Source: Deltaproteobacteria bacterium (GTDB lineage: Bacteria > Desulfobacterota > Desulfobacteria > Desulfobacterales > UBA5852). From it: a DNA stretch of 64,000 nucleotides. Under the pieces are notes generated by a model that was not told the origin of the DNA, made no database searches, and was given only the letters and a program-made list of their open reading frames with translations. The stretch spans positions 40,707 through 104,706 of the forward strand of contig JAHLLS010000020.1 in the NCBI GenBank assembly GCA_020444045.1, in the 5' to 3' direction. The translations under genes were made by a program, and so were the position numbers. Positions 53,262 through 62,810 of the stretch are shown here, piece after piece. Numbering within the stretch: the stretch's first letter is position 1; each line of letters begins with the position of its first letter.

Positions 53262-56200
53262 ATGCCAGGACAAAGAGTTAAATGTTTTGTCCACTGTGTT
53301 TGTTATGAAAAACAGTCGAGCGCAGCAGCACTCTATAGGAGGCTTGCGCCTTTTCTCATGGTGCAGTTTTTTTTGCTGGTATCTTTGTTTTTTTCTGCCT
53401 TCCTTCCAAACACTTACGCAAAAGACCTGAAAGAAAAGAAACGCGTTCTTGTTATTTTCCATGCACAGAGTGATCTGCCGGCATACCCAATGGTAGAACA
53501 AGGGATTAAGCAGGGGTTAGGTGCAGGCACGGAATTTGATATTGAGTATTTCATCGAATATTTGGATTCCGACCGCAATCCCGATCAGAAGCATAACCAG
53601 TTATTAAGTGATTTATACCACCACAAGTTTTCCAAGAAAAAGATCGATCTGATAATCACCTACGGCTTGCTCTCACTTGAGTTTGTTATTGCCCACACCG
53701 ATGATGTTTTTCAGAACATCCCAGTTGTCTTTTCCGCCATCCCGCAGACAAACATAGAGAGTCTCAGTTTAACCCCTGATATTACTGGTGTCCTTGCGGA
53801 TATCGACTACGTCGGGCTGTTGAACACGGCACTCGAGATCCATCCGGAGACACGCCACGTTGCGGTCGTCAATGGTGCATCCCATACCGATCTGGCTTTT
53901 GAAGAAGGTTTCCGCCAGGCATTTGAGCCGTATACCAAGCAATTCGACTTCATTTATCTGACTCGTTTGCCGTTTGCTGATATTGAGGAAAAAGTCAAAA
54001 ATCTGCCTGAGCAGTCGGTGATCCTCTTTTACCTGCTCACCCAGGATGGCAACGGCAAGGGCTTCGTTCCCCGGCAGGCTGCTTCCATCTTGGCGAAAGA
54101 AGCCAATGCGCCGGTGTATGGCATTCTGGATTCCTATTTCGGTGACGGTATCGTCGGCGGGAAGATGTTCAGTGTGGAAATGGTAGGGCTGAGGGCCGGC
54201 GAGATGGCTTTACGCATATTAAGAGGCGAAAAGCCTTCAAATATTCCCATGTCAAGCCAGGGCACGACAATTAATAAGTTCGATTGGCGGCAGTTTAAAC
54301 GCTTCGGAATCCGAGAGGATCGATTACCACCCGGCAGCATCGTTCAGTTTAAGACCTACTCCTTCTGGGATAGTTACCGCTGGTATATCGTTGGCACCTT
54401 TTTTGTTCTTTTTGTCCAAAGCGGACTGGTCCTTTATCTGATGATGGTGCGAATACAACGTCGCAGGGCCATGTCGCAACTCGCTAAACGATTGCGCTTT
54501 GAGGAGATGCTGTCCGCGCTTTCGGCCCGTTTCGTGAACCTGCCCCCGGAGCAGGTGGATTCGGAAATAAGGGGCGTGTTGGAATCGATCGGTAAAGTCT
54601 TTGACCTGGATCGGGTCAGTGTTTTTGAAGTATCGGAAAATGACCAAAAGCTGTATCTCGTTGATTCTTACAAAAATTCCGATATTAAAGTGCAGCTCTC
54701 TGAAATCCAACTCGAGCAGTTTCCATGGGCCAGACAAAAGATATTAAACGGTGAGACGCTTATTTTTTCCGATCCCGAAGACTTGCCCGCAGAAGCCGGG
54801 GCGGAAAAGAATTTAATTCGTGCTCAAGGCATTATTTCGGTGGCTGCGATCCCCTTATCGACCGGCAAGAAAACGCTGGGTCTGATGTCGCTCACAATGC
54901 TGAGGCACCGCAAAGAATGGCCGAATGAGCTCATTCGACAATGCCGGCTGGTCGCGGAGGTTTTTGCCAATGCACTGGTGCGTAAACAGCACGAAGAATC
55001 ACTGATGCAGGCGGAGAAGAAATATCGAACGGTCGCCGATTTTACCTATGACTGGGAGTTCTGGGTGAAGGTTGACCATACGATGGAATACGTCTCCCCA
55101 TCCTGTGAGCGCGTCAGTGGCTACACGGTCCAGGAATTCAAGGACGACCCGTCGCTGTTCAAAGCGATCATTGTTCCGGAGGACCGTTATTTAATAGACT
55201 GTCATTATCGTGATTCGCAAAGGGCAATAAAGCCGTCCACGATTCAATTTCGTATTCTTAGACGGGATGGACAGATCCGCTGGATTGAGCACAGCTGCCA
55301 ACCCGTGACAGACGATGAGGGCAATATGGTGGGGTTTCGCGCCAGCAACCGCGATGTTACCTCCCGTAAACTGGCTGAGATCGATCTTCGCAATGCCTAC
55401 ACGGAGATTTCTGAGCTGAAAGCTCACCTGGAAGCTGAAACCGCCTACCTGCAGGATGAAATCAAAATAGAACTCAACTTCGGCTCGATTATCGGCAACA
55501 GCGATGCACTCAAATACGCTCTTTTCAAAGTGGAACAGGTGGCAATGTCCGACTCCGCCGTGCTGATCACGGGGGAGACCGGCACCGGCAAGGAATTGGT
55601 CGCCCGGGCCGTGCACAACGCCAGCAGGTATAAAAACCGCCCTCTGGTTAAGGTCGATTGCGCCGCGCTGCCGGCCAATTTGATTGAAAGCGAGCTTTTC
55701 GGTTACGAAAAGGGGGCCTTTTCCGGAGCCTACGCCCAGCGCATCGGCCGGTTCGAACTGGCCGACGGCACCTCTCTTTTTCTGGACGAGATCGGCGAAC
55801 TGCCCTTGGAACTGCAGAGCAAGCTGCTTCGAGTATTGCAGGATGGTGAGTTTGAACGCCTGGGCAGCAATAAAACCATCCGTGTCAAGGTGCGCATCAT
55901 CGCTGCCACCAACCGCCCAATTGAAGCTGAAGTCCGCGCGGGGCGCTTCCGTGAAGACCTCTGGTATCGGCTCAATGTCTTTCCGATTACGGTTCCACCC
56001 CTGCGGGATCGCGTTGATGACATTCTGCCGCTGGCCAAATTCTTCATGGAAAAAATATCCCGGCGCATGGGCAAATCCCTCAAAGATATACCGATGTCGG
56101 TCATTAAAAGCCTGCAAGCCTATCCTTGGCCCGGAAATGTCCGGGAATTGGAGCATGTCATTGAGCGTGGGGTCATCAACAGCTCCGGCACCAAGCTGCA

Positions 56201-56408
56201 CCTGATGGATGATTTGAGCGCGCCCGTGAATAAAGATCGGCCGAAAAACTTCAAAACCCTGGTTGACAACGAACGGGACCATATCACGTCTATTCTTGCG
56301 GAAACCCAATGGCGCGTCGATGGACCCAAAGGCGCCGCCCTGATTCTGGATATGCATCCTTCCACCCTCCGCTCACGCATTTCAAAGCTGGGGATTAAAA
56401 AACCGTAA
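53262..56408 (+). CDS. Membrane sigma-54 activator with ABC-binding-protein-like sensor, GAF and PAS domains
   Basis: A 1048-residue regulator. A membrane segment near residues 30-52 is followed by an extracytoplasmic domain of the ABC_sub_bind type (residues about 58-345; IDLIITYGLLSLEFVIAH, then VFSAIPQTNIESL). A second membrane helix near 370-397 precedes a GAF domain (about 420-590), a PAS domain (about 615-735) and a AAA+ domain with Walker A GETGTGKE near 770, GAFSGA near 816, DEIGELPLELQSKLLRVLQ, and a C-terminal FIS-type helix-turn-helix (LILDMHPSTLRSRISKLG). The sigma-54 contact loop is GAFSGA instead of GAFTGA. It probably senses a periplasmic ligand and switches on sigma-54 promoters, perhaps of the hydrolase genes. 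Confidence 0.87.
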   Translation: MPGQRVKCFVHCVCYEKQSSAAALYRRLAPFLMVQFFLLVSLFFSAFLPNTYAKDLKEKKRVLVIFHAQSDLPAYPMVEQGIKQGLGAGTEFDIEYFIEYLDSDRNPDQKHNQLLSDLYHHKFSKKKIDLIITYGLLSLEFVIAHTDDVFQNIPVVFSAIPQTNIESLSLTPDITGVLADIDYVGLLNTALEIHPETRHVAVVNGASHTDLAFEEGFRQAFEPYTKQFDFIYLTRLPFADIEEKVKNLPEQSVILFYLLTQDGNGKGFVPRQAASILAKEANAPVYGILDSYFGDGIVGGKMFSVEMVGLRAGEMALRILRGEKPSNIPMSSQGTTINKFDWRQFKRFGIREDRLPPGSIVQFKTYSFWDSYRWYIVGTFFVLFVQSGLVLYLMMVRIQRRRAMSQLAKRLRFEEMLSALSARFVNLPPEQVDSEIRGVLESIGKVFDLDRVSVFEVSENDQKLYLVDSYKNSDIKVQLSEIQLEQFPWARQKILNGETLIFSDPEDLPAEAGAEKNLIRAQGIISVAAIPLSTGKKTLGLMSLTMLRHRKEWPNELIRQCRLVAEVFANALVRKQHEESLMQAEKKYRTVADFTYDWEFWVKVDHTMEYVSPSCERVSGYTVQEFKDDPSLFKAIIVPEDRYLIDCHYRDSQRAIKPSTIQFRILRRDGQIRWIEHSCQPVTDDEGNMVGFRASNRDVTSRKLAEIDLRNAYTEISELKAHLEAETAYLQDEIKIELNFGSIIGNSDALKYALFKVEQVAMSDSAVLITGETGTGKELVARAVHNASRYKNRPLVKVDCAALPANLIESELFGYEKGAFSGAYAQRIGRFELADGTSLFLDEIGELPLELQSKLLRVLQDGEFERLGSNKTIRVKVRIIAATNRPIEAEVRAGRFREDLWYRLNVFPITVPPLRDRVDDILPLAKFFMEKISRRMGKSLKDIPMSVIKSLQAYPWPGNVRELEHVIERGVINSSGTKLHLMDDLSAPVNKDRPKNFKTLVDNERDHITSILAETQWRVDGPKGAALILDMHPSTLRSRISKLGIKKP

Positions 56409-56958
56409 ATAGCGGCACGCGTCTGCAAGAATCCTACGGAGCGGTTGCGATCGGAGATCCCATCCCTTGGCACGGAGAACGACGAGGGGGCGGCCGCTTG
56501 CAGTCTTCATGATTGAGCGGCCCCTCGCAATTCCCAAAACGTATCGTGATCAGCCTTTGCAACCCACCCAAATGGATGCCCATGTCAGTTGACTCACAGC
56601 GGGGATCAGCCCGCCATTGAGTACCCCGTTTTCCGCCACCACCTTTGAAAGAAGGGCCGGAAATAATTTGGACGGGAAGCCGCTTTGCCCGCGCATGAAT
56701 TCAATGGGTGGGTGAAGCCCCCGGCCCTGATGTTTTCCGCGATATTTCGCGTTTCCTCGATCTATCGCGGAAATCAGACCCTGCACGAAATTGCTGCAAC
56801 TTGGCCCCAATATCTTCTTATTATAATATTTTCAATACGATATAACCGTATATAAATAACATTTCAGAGTTGGAACGAATCGTGGAGTATCTTTGTGACA
56901 TCCAGGCCGGAATTGTAATTTCATATTAATCGCATTCATTAAGGATACCCAAAACTCT
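56409..56958. other. Intergenic region with palindromes and an AT-rich promoter zone
   Basis: About 550 bases between the regulator and the monooxygenase-like gene. A GGCCGCT/AGCGGCC hairpin near 56490-56525 may end the regulator transcript. TTTCCGCGATA (56734-56744) and TATCGCGGAAA (56763-56773) form an 11-base inverted repeat, and ATACG-N7-CGTAT (56835-56851) is a smaller one in a very AT-rich stretch (56815-56870) likely to contain the promoter. No sigma-54 -24/-12 pair with correct spacing was found. Confidence 0.45.
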
Positions 56959-57279
56959 ATGTATCTTTTTCTTGTCGATTTGAAAGTGGCCGCTGGAAAC
57001 CGCAAGGAGTTTTCTCAAACCATGGATGCCATTGTGAATCAGATACGATCCCAAACCGAGTGTGTGAAGGCCACCCTCTGCCAGGACATCGAGGATGAGA
57101 CATCGTTTATCCTGCTGACGGAATGGACCGCGCGCAAAGATCTGGAAAACTACATTCGGTCCGATCGCTTCGGCGTGCTGCTGGGGGCTGGCTGTCTATT
57201 GGAGCACCCGCTTTCCATGGAGATCCTTCCATTTCCAAACGTGGCCGGCACGGAAGCGGTTCTGGCCATGCGGCGTTAG
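56959..57279 (+). CDS. Antibiotic-biosynthesis-monooxygenase-fold (ABM) protein
   Basis: A 106-residue protein of the dimeric ferredoxin-like ABM family: LFLVDLKVAAGNRKEFSQTM, then QIRSQTECVKATLCQDIED and FILLTEWTARKDLENYIRSD. Members are cofactor-free oxygenases or small-ligand-binding proteins; in a presumed anaerobe an oxygenase role is unlikely. AAGGA precedes the ATG. It is immediately upstream of a decayed lipoprotein copy. Confidence 0.75.
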   Translation: MYLFLVDLKVAAGNRKEFSQTMDAIVNQIRSQTECVKATLCQDIEDETSFILLTEWTARKDLENYIRSDRFGVLLGAGCLLEHPLSMEILPFPNVAGTEAVLAMRR

Positions 57280-57280
57280 A

Positions 57281-57409
57281 TGGCGGAGATTGGATGGCAA
57301 TGATCGCGTCGTTTTGGCCGTGATGGCACTGACGTTGGTGGGAGGGATCTTGGCCGGATGTCAAACCCTCGGTCAGACGGATATCGGAAAGCCGCCTAAC
57401 CTATTTTGA
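57281..57409 (+). pseudogene. Truncated relic of the adjacent lipoprotein gene
   Basis: Read in the frame of TGA 57407-57409, the segment gives LVGGILAGCQTLGQTDIGKP, matching LVGMIVSGCQTLGQVDIGKQ of the lipoprotein at 57444. The signal peptide region is recognisable upstream (RVVLAVMALT), but the start codon is lost, the frame appears shifted near 57281, and the mature domain is missing. It looks like a tandem duplicate that was truncated and decayed. Confidence 0.7.
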
Positions 57410-57443
57410 ATGATATAACGTGTACGAAAGGATTGTTATTAAA

Positions 57444-57953
57444 ATGAGAAGCCTCCCGAATGGATTTAAGGTGATCGGTTTGCCTCTGGTGGCGCTGATG
57501 TTGGTGGGTATGATCGTGAGTGGATGCCAGACGCTCGGTCAAGTGGATATCGGTAAGCAGGTGCCCCCCGGCAACAGCGTGGCCATTCAAAGCGGCGGGC
57601 CACATGCGCAAACCTTTCAGACGGACGACATGACCGTACGCTACCAATACGAGACCGCTGGTAATCAATTAAAAATATGGGGCCGGACCAAAATAAATTA
57701 TGAAAGCATCGATGTGTTGACATTTCATCTGTTTTTTCTGGATAGCCAGAGCACCGTGATCGACAAACAGAATTTTTTCTCTTTTCTCGATCACAGTGAT
57801 TTTATCGCATTTAAGTCCAGCGATCGCCTGTTCCACCGGGATTTTAAGGTCCCCCCGGGAAGCAAGGCTTTTGCGATAGGCTATGATGGGAATACGGAGC
57901 GTACCGCGGATCAGGCTGAAATTGATTTTTCGTATTATCCCTTTGGGCAGTAG
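57444..57953 (+). CDS. Hypothetical lipoprotein
   Basis: A 169-residue predicted lipoprotein. The signal MLVGMIVSGCQTLGQ gives a lipid-attached Cys near residue 28. The mature domain (MTVRYQYETAGNQLKIWGRT, then VLTFHLFFLDSQSTVIDKQ and AFAIGYDGNTERTADQAEID) looks like a beta-sandwich. AAAGGA lies before the ATG at 57444; a GTG at 57420 is also in frame. The adjacent relic shows this family has duplicated here. No function is known. Confidence 0.65.
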   Translation: MRSLPNGFKVIGLPLVALMLVGMIVSGCQTLGQVDIGKQVPPGNSVAIQSGGPHAQTFQTDDMTVRYQYETAGNQLKIWGRTKINYESIDVLTFHLFFLDSQSTVIDKQNFFSFLDHSDFIAFKSSDRLFHRDFKVPPGSKAFAIGYDGNTERTADQAEIDFSYYPFGQ

Positions 57954-58048
57954 AAGGTACCATCGGGTTCAGCATTTTAAGCAACGTCTCCGGCGCGGAA
58001 TACGTGGAACTAAACTGATGTACGCAGACATTGAAAAGGAGGAAAAAA

Positions 58049-59767
58049 ATGAACAAGTCGAGGACTAAAACTGTTTCCTTATGGATGGTGGTGCTCGCCC
58101 TGGCACTGGTCTTGACAGCCAGCCAGGCAATTGCCGCCGACAAAAAACCCAACATCCTATTTATTATGGGCGATGACATCGGCATCATGAACGTGGGTGC
58201 ATACCATCAGGGGCTCATGGTTGGGGAGACGCCCAATATCGATCGCATCGGGAATGAAGGCGCGAGATTTATGACCTATTATGCCGAGCAGAGCTGCACG
58301 GCCGGGCGCACCGCCTTCTTCACCGGCATGCATCCCTTGCGGGCGGGCATGGTCATGCCGCAGCTTCCGGGTGCCACGAGCTCGCTGTTGCCAGGTACAC
58401 CCGCACTCGCCAAGTTCCTGCTGGATCTCGGCTACAACACCGGCGAGTTCGGCAAGAACCACCTCGGCGATAAATCGGGATCGCTGCCGACCGCGCACGG
58501 CTTCCAGGAGTTCTGGGGCTACCTGTATCACCTCGACGCCATGCAGGGGGTGAGCTTCCCGGATATCAACAGCACCTCGACCGATCAAGCCGTTGTACCA
58601 GCCTGTAAGAATACCCCGGTCAAGGGTCTCGCAGAGGTTCCCGGTGCCATCGATCCGAAAGACGGGCTCTGCATGACCCCGCCGCGGCCGGTTCTTCATT
58701 GTACGTCCTCGGACGGCACCGAGGCGAACCAGAGCTGCAAGGACATGGGGCCGCTGACGCTGGAACGTTCCAAGACCGTGGACGAGGAAATCTCCGCCCA
58801 GGTCATCGACTTCCTCGACCGCAACGACCCTGAAAAAACCGGCAAGCCGTTTTTCGTCTGGTATAACCCGGCGCGCATGCACGTCACCACCATGCTCTCG
58901 GACAAGTACATGGACATGCTGGGCGAGAAAGGCGGCAAGGACTGGGGTCTCAACGAAGCCGGCATGAAGCAGATGGACGACAACATCGGCTACGTCCTGA
59001 AGAAGCTGGAGGATATGGGCGAGCTCGACAACACCATCGTCGTCTTCACCACCGACAATGGCGCTGAGACGATCACCTACCCGGACGGCGGTATTACGCC
59101 CTTCAGAGGCGGCAAACTCACCACTTGGGAAGGCGGTATGCGGGCGCCGATGCTCGTGCGCTGGCCGGGGCACGTCAAGGCTGGCACGAACCCGGACCAG
59201 ATCTTCTCGTCACTGGACTGGGTGCCCACCCTCGTCAACATCGCCGGCGGGCCTTCGGGTGATGGCCTGAAGAAGCAGATTGAGGCCGGCAAGTACCCCG
59301 GCATCCTCAAGACGACACTCGATGGTTTTGATCAGCGGGACTATCTCGAAGGCAAATCGGATTCGGCACGCGATACGTTCTTCTACTACACCGGTGCAAA
59401 ACCTTCGGCGGTGCGTTACAAGAACTGGAAGTTCTACTACACGATGGTTTCTTCCAACGCGACGGAGGCGTTCGGCCCCCCGGAGACCTATCACTGGACC
59501 TATGTCAGCAACCTCAAGCGTGATCCCTTCGAGAGGTCGGTCGCGACGGTTGATGGGACCCTCCTGGGCTATGGCGGCGCACTGGCCGCGCCGAGCACGG
59601 CCTATATCTATGACTGGAACCTGCTGCCCATCGGGCAGCTGCTGTGGCTGAAGGAACTCGAGACCTACCGGACCTTCCCCTCGCTGCAGATGCCGGCGAG
59701 CTACAACCTGGATCAGGTGATCGAGGCGATGCAGTCTGCTAAACACGTCAGCCACGCGGGTGAGTAA
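58049..59767 (+). CDS. Arylsulfatase-family protein, Cys-type (second copy)
   Basis: A 572-residue exported sulfatase. A signal peptide ends ASQAIAAD. NILFIMGDDIGIMN, SCTAGRTAFFTGM (CxAGR motif), EFGKNHLGDKSG and VVFTTDNGAE carry the formylglycine Cys and the metal ligands. An insertion near residues 170-235 contains several extra cysteines (VVPACKNTPV, GLCMTPP, LHCTSSDG, QSCKDMG) absent from the protein at 26694, likely disulfide-bonded. AAAAGGAGG precedes the ATG at 58049. A strong hairpin follows the gene. Confidence 0.88.
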   Translation: MNKSRTKTVSLWMVVLALALVLTASQAIAADKKPNILFIMGDDIGIMNVGAYHQGLMVGETPNIDRIGNEGARFMTYYAEQSCTAGRTAFFTGMHPLRAGMVMPQLPGATSSLLPGTPALAKFLLDLGYNTGEFGKNHLGDKSGSLPTAHGFQEFWGYLYHLDAMQGVSFPDINSTSTDQAVVPACKNTPVKGLAEVPGAIDPKDGLCMTPPRPVLHCTSSDGTEANQSCKDMGPLTLERSKTVDEEISAQVIDFLDRNDPEKTGKPFFVWYNPARMHVTTMLSDKYMDMLGEKGGKDWGLNEAGMKQMDDNIGYVLKKLEDMGELDNTIVVFTTDNGAETITYPDGGITPFRGGKLTTWEGGMRAPMLVRWPGHVKAGTNPDQIFSSLDWVPTLVNIAGGPSGDGLKKQIEAGKYPGILKTTLDGFDQRDYLEGKSDSARDTFFYYTGAKPSAVRYKNWKFYYTMVSSNATEAFGPPETYHWTYVSNLKRDPFERSVATVDGTLLGYGGALAAPSTAYIYDWNLLPIGQLLWLKELETYRTFPSLQMPASYNLDQVIEAMQSAKHVSHAGE

Positions 59768-59795
59768 CTAAGTGAAGGCAGTATGATGTGACAAA

Positions 59796-59829
59796 GAAGT
59801 GGGTGCCCCGCAAAAGGGGTGCCCACTTC
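59796..59829 (+). terminator. 14-base hairpin between sulfatase and HAD genes
   Basis: GAAGTGGGTGCCCC and GGGGTGCCCACTTC pair over 14 bases with two wobble pairs around the 6-base loop GCAAAA. It lies about 30 bases after the sulfatase stop. A weak downstream T content means it may stabilise mRNA rather than terminate. Confidence 0.6.
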
Positions 59830-59858
59830 AACCCACAGGACAACAAGAAGGGGACTCG

Positions 59859-60848
59859 ATGAAATATGTAAAACGTGCTTTCGTATTCCTGTTTGTCTTA
59901 ATGGTTGCGGCCTCAACGGCAGCGGCCGATACCGATGCGCTCCCGTCCTGGAACGACGGGCCGGCAAAGTCGGCGATCATCGAGTTTGTGCAAACGGCCA
60001 CTGACAAGGCAAGCATGAAGTTCGTGCCGCCGCCGGAGCGCATCGCGGTCTTCGATAATGACGGCACGCTGTGGGCTTCACACCCCATATATGTCCAGCT
60101 CGCGTTCGCACTTGATCGTGTGAAGGCGCTGGCACCGCAGCATCCCGAATGGAAAGACAAACAGCCTTTCAAAGCTGTGCTCGAAGGTGATCTCAAGACG
60201 GTCATGGCGGGCGGCGAGCACGGGCTGCTCGAAATTGTCATGGCCACCCATGCCGGTATGACGACCGACGCGTTCTCGCAAATCGTACTGGACTGGCTGG
60301 CCACGGCCAAGCACCCCAAGACCGGCCGACTCTACACGGAGATGGTCTACCAGCCGATGCTTGAGTTGCTGGCCTATCTGCGTGGGAATGGCTTTAAGAC
60401 CTTCATCGTTTCCGGCGGCGGCATCGAGTTCATGCGTCCCTGGACTGAAAGGGTCTATGGCGTTCCGCCCGAGCAGGTTGTCGGCAGCAGTATCAAGACA
60501 AAATTCGAGTTACAAGACGGCAAATCTGTGCTTGTGCGCTTGCCGGAAATCAATTTCATTGACGACAAGGCCGGTAAACCGGTCGGCATCAATCAGCATA
60601 TCGGCCGTCGCCCGGTCGCCGCGTTCGGTAACTCTGACGGCGATATCGAGATGCTGCAATATACCGAAAGTAGCAAGAGGGCCCACCTGGAGATGTTGGT
60701 GCTGCACGACGACGCCGAGCGCGAATACGCTTATAAGTGCGATACCGAGGTTGGACGGCTGTGCAAGGGTCTGGAGGTTGCCAAGGAGAATGGGTGGGTG
60801 CTCATCAGCATGAAGAAGGACTGGAAGACCATCTTTCCTGAAAAATGA
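59859..60848 (+). CDS. Exported HAD-family phosphatase
   Basis: A 329-residue haloacid-dehalogenase-superfamily protein with a signal peptide (MVAASTAAADT). RIAVFDNDGTLWAS is motif I (nucleophile and acid Asp), FIVSGGGIEFMRPW is motif II, and AAFGNSDGDIEML is motifs III-IV. It probably hydrolyses a phosphate ester outside the cytoplasm. It follows a sulfatase and precedes another, fitting a shared ester-scavenging set. The ATG at 59859 has AAGGGG upstream and gives the signal peptide; the frame opens earlier at 59799 inside the hairpin. Confidence 0.83.
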   Translation: MKYVKRAFVFLFVLMVAASTAAADTDALPSWNDGPAKSAIIEFVQTATDKASMKFVPPPERIAVFDNDGTLWASHPIYVQLAFALDRVKALAPQHPEWKDKQPFKAVLEGDLKTVMAGGEHGLLEIVMATHAGMTTDAFSQIVLDWLATAKHPKTGRLYTEMVYQPMLELLAYLRGNGFKTFIVSGGGIEFMRPWTERVYGVPPEQVVGSSIKTKFELQDGKSVLVRLPEINFIDDKAGKPVGINQHIGRRPVAAFGNSDGDIEMLQYTESSKRAHLEMLVLHDDAEREYAYKCDTEVGRLCKGLEVAKENGWVLISMKKDWKTIFPEK

Positions 60849-61163
60849 GGGACTTTCAGCTAAGATAAATGCGGCAGTCCTCAGAAAGTGACTTGAGCAG
60901 ACGAAAACTCTCCCGCCTCCTGTATTTAACTTACAAACGAAATCGTGGAACGTGCATAGGACTATCTTCTATATTGTTGGGAATGCCGGTAGGCACGCGG
61001 CATTTTCAAGAAGCGCTTACCCTCCCATGCCGAAGAGGCCGGGAGTTGAGTTATGCAAAATTTAATATATTCTATTAAATCTAATACTTACGGAAAACAC
61101 GACTTAAAAGCTTTAAACGGTAAATAACGCACAACGTGTCCAGAAATTAGGGGAGGAAGAAGC
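60849..61163 (+). promoter_or_regulatory. Intergenic region before the third sulfatase
   Basis: AATGCCG (60982-60988) and CGGCATT (60998-61004) followed by TTC form a possible terminator. Further on, ATTTAATA-N5-TATTAAAT (61060-61080) is a perfect AT-rich palindrome, a candidate operator or promoter element. AGGGGAGG is the ribosome binding site of the sulfatase. No gene is supported. Confidence 0.45.
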
Positions 61164-62810
61164 ATGATGGATCTAAAAATATCACCAAAATCCCTTACGA
61201 TAATCCTATTGGGATGTATTTTTCTGACCTTTGCCGGCCCTTCCCATACGGTCGCCAAAACCGATCGGCCCAACATCCTGGTCATCTTCGGCGACGACAT
61301 CGGCATGTGGAACGTCGGGGCCTACACCCACGGCATGATGGGCCGGACGCCCAACATCGATCGCATCGCGAAGGAAGGCATGATCTTTACTGACCACTAT
61401 GCTCAGCCGAGCTGCACGGCTGGCCGCGCGGCGTTCATCACCGGGCAAATGCCCATCCGTACGGGGATGACGACCATTGGCATACCGGGCTCGACTCTGG
61501 GGCTCCAAAAGGAAGACCCCACTCTGGCCGAAGTGCTGAAGCCCCTCGGTTACACCGCCGGCCAGTTCGGCAAGAACCACCTGGGTGACCGCAATGAGTT
61601 TCTGCCGACGGTGCACGGGTTTGACGAGTTCTACGGCAACCTCTACCACCTCAATGCCGAGGAGGAGCCCGAGCAGCTGGACTACCCGGGTGTGAAGAAC
61701 CCGGCCTTCAAGGAAAAATTCGGGCCGCGCGGCGTGCTGCACTGCTGGGCGACGGACAAGGACGATCCGACCGAAGATCCTAAGTTCGGTCCCATGGGCC
61801 AGCAACGCTGCGAAAACACCGGCGCGCTCACCCGCGAGCGTATGAAGACCGTGGACGACGAGTTCCTGGTAGCTGCCGAGGATTTCATCGACCGCAGCGT
61901 CAAGGATGACAAGCCGTTTTTCGTCTGGTTCAACCCCACGCGGATGCACATCTGGACGCACGTCCCCCAGGAATACATCCAGAAGGCCGTGGATGAGGGA
62001 CGTCCTGAAATCGATGTCTACCGCGCCGGCATGATCCAGCACGACGAGCAGGTCGGCCGGCTTCTGAAAAAGCTGGACGACCTGGGCATTACCGATAACA
62101 CCATCGTGGTCTATTCTACCGACAACGGCTATGAGCTGCTGTTCTGGCCCGACGGCGGTTACGCGCCTTTCCGGGGCGAGAAGGGCACCACCTGGGAGGG
62201 CGGTGTGCGCGTTCCCATCCTTGTGCGATGGCCCGGCAAGATCCCTGCCGACAGTGTCTCGAACGGGATCCAGAGTCACGAGGATCTGTATGTCACCCTC
62301 GCCGCCGCTGCCGGCGCGCCAAACATCAAGGCGGAGCTGCTCAAGGGCAAGCAGATGGGCGCGATGACCTACAAGGTCCACCTCGACGGCTATAACAACC
62401 TGGACCACTGGATGGGCAAGTCGGACAAGTCGGCCCGCAACCAATACTTCTACTATGACGAGTCGGATTTGACCGGTTTGCGCGTCGGGGACTGGAAAAT
62501 GTCCTTTGCGGTCAAGGAAGAGGGCCTGTGGTGGGATCCGCTGGTGTACCCGCGGGTGCCGTACCTTTTTAACCTGCGCATGGATCCCATGGAGCTTTTC
62601 GATCCGCATTCGCCCGAATGGGGGTACATGGCCCGCAAGCTCTTCGCCGAGAAGCTGTGGACCCTCATCCCGGCCCAGGGGCTTCTCGCCGAGCATATGA
62701 AGAGCCTGCAGGAATGGCCGCCGCGCCAGCGCGCGGAATCGCTGAGCTTGCAGAAGGCCATGGAGGCCACGATGCAGTCGCTCGAGAAAGCATCGAGCGG
62801 AATGCAATAA
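61164..62810 (+). CDS. Arylsulfatase-family protein, Cys-type (third copy)
   Basis: A 548-residue exported sulfatase. A signal peptide region (LLGCIFLTFAGPSHTVA) precedes NILVIFGDDIGMWN. SCTAGRAAFITGQ is the CxAGR motif, QFGKNHLGDRNEF and VVYSTDNGYELLFWPDG the other active-site segments. Length and motif order match the 26694 protein more than the 58049 one (shared LYHLNAEEEPE region). Two adjacent ATG codons follow GGGGAGGAAGAAGC. It is the last sulfatase in the window. Confidence 0.88.
   Translation: MMDLKISPKSLTIILLGCIFLTFAGPSHTVAKTDRPNILVIFGDDIGMWNVGAYTHGMMGRTPNIDRIAKEGMIFTDHYAQPSCTAGRAAFITGQMPIRTGMTTIGIPGSTLGLQKEDPTLAEVLKPLGYTAGQFGKNHLGDRNEFLPTVHGFDEFYGNLYHLNAEEEPEQLDYPGVKNPAFKEKFGPRGVLHCWATDKDDPTEDPKFGPMGQQRCENTGALTRERMKTVDDEFLVAAEDFIDRSVKDDKPFFVWFNPTRMHIWTHVPQEYIQKAVDEGRPEIDVYRAGMIQHDEQVGRLLKKLDDLGITDNTIVVYSTDNGYELLFWPDGGYAPFRGEKGTTWEGGVRVPILVRWPGKIPADSVSNGIQSHEDLYVTLAAAAGAPNIKAELLKGKQMGAMTYKVHLDGYNNLDHWMGKSDKSARNQYFYYDESDLTGLRVGDWKMSFAVKEEGLWWDPLVYPRVPYLFNLRMDPMELFDPHSPEWGYMARKLFAEKLWTLIPAQGLLAEHMKSLQEWPPRQRAESLSLQKAMEATMQSLEKASSGMQ

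Noticed and set aside
61206..62807. A 533-codon leftward frame opposite the third sulfatase
   Set aside because: Despite its length it is the complement of a conserved sulfatase gene and shows no motifs of its own.
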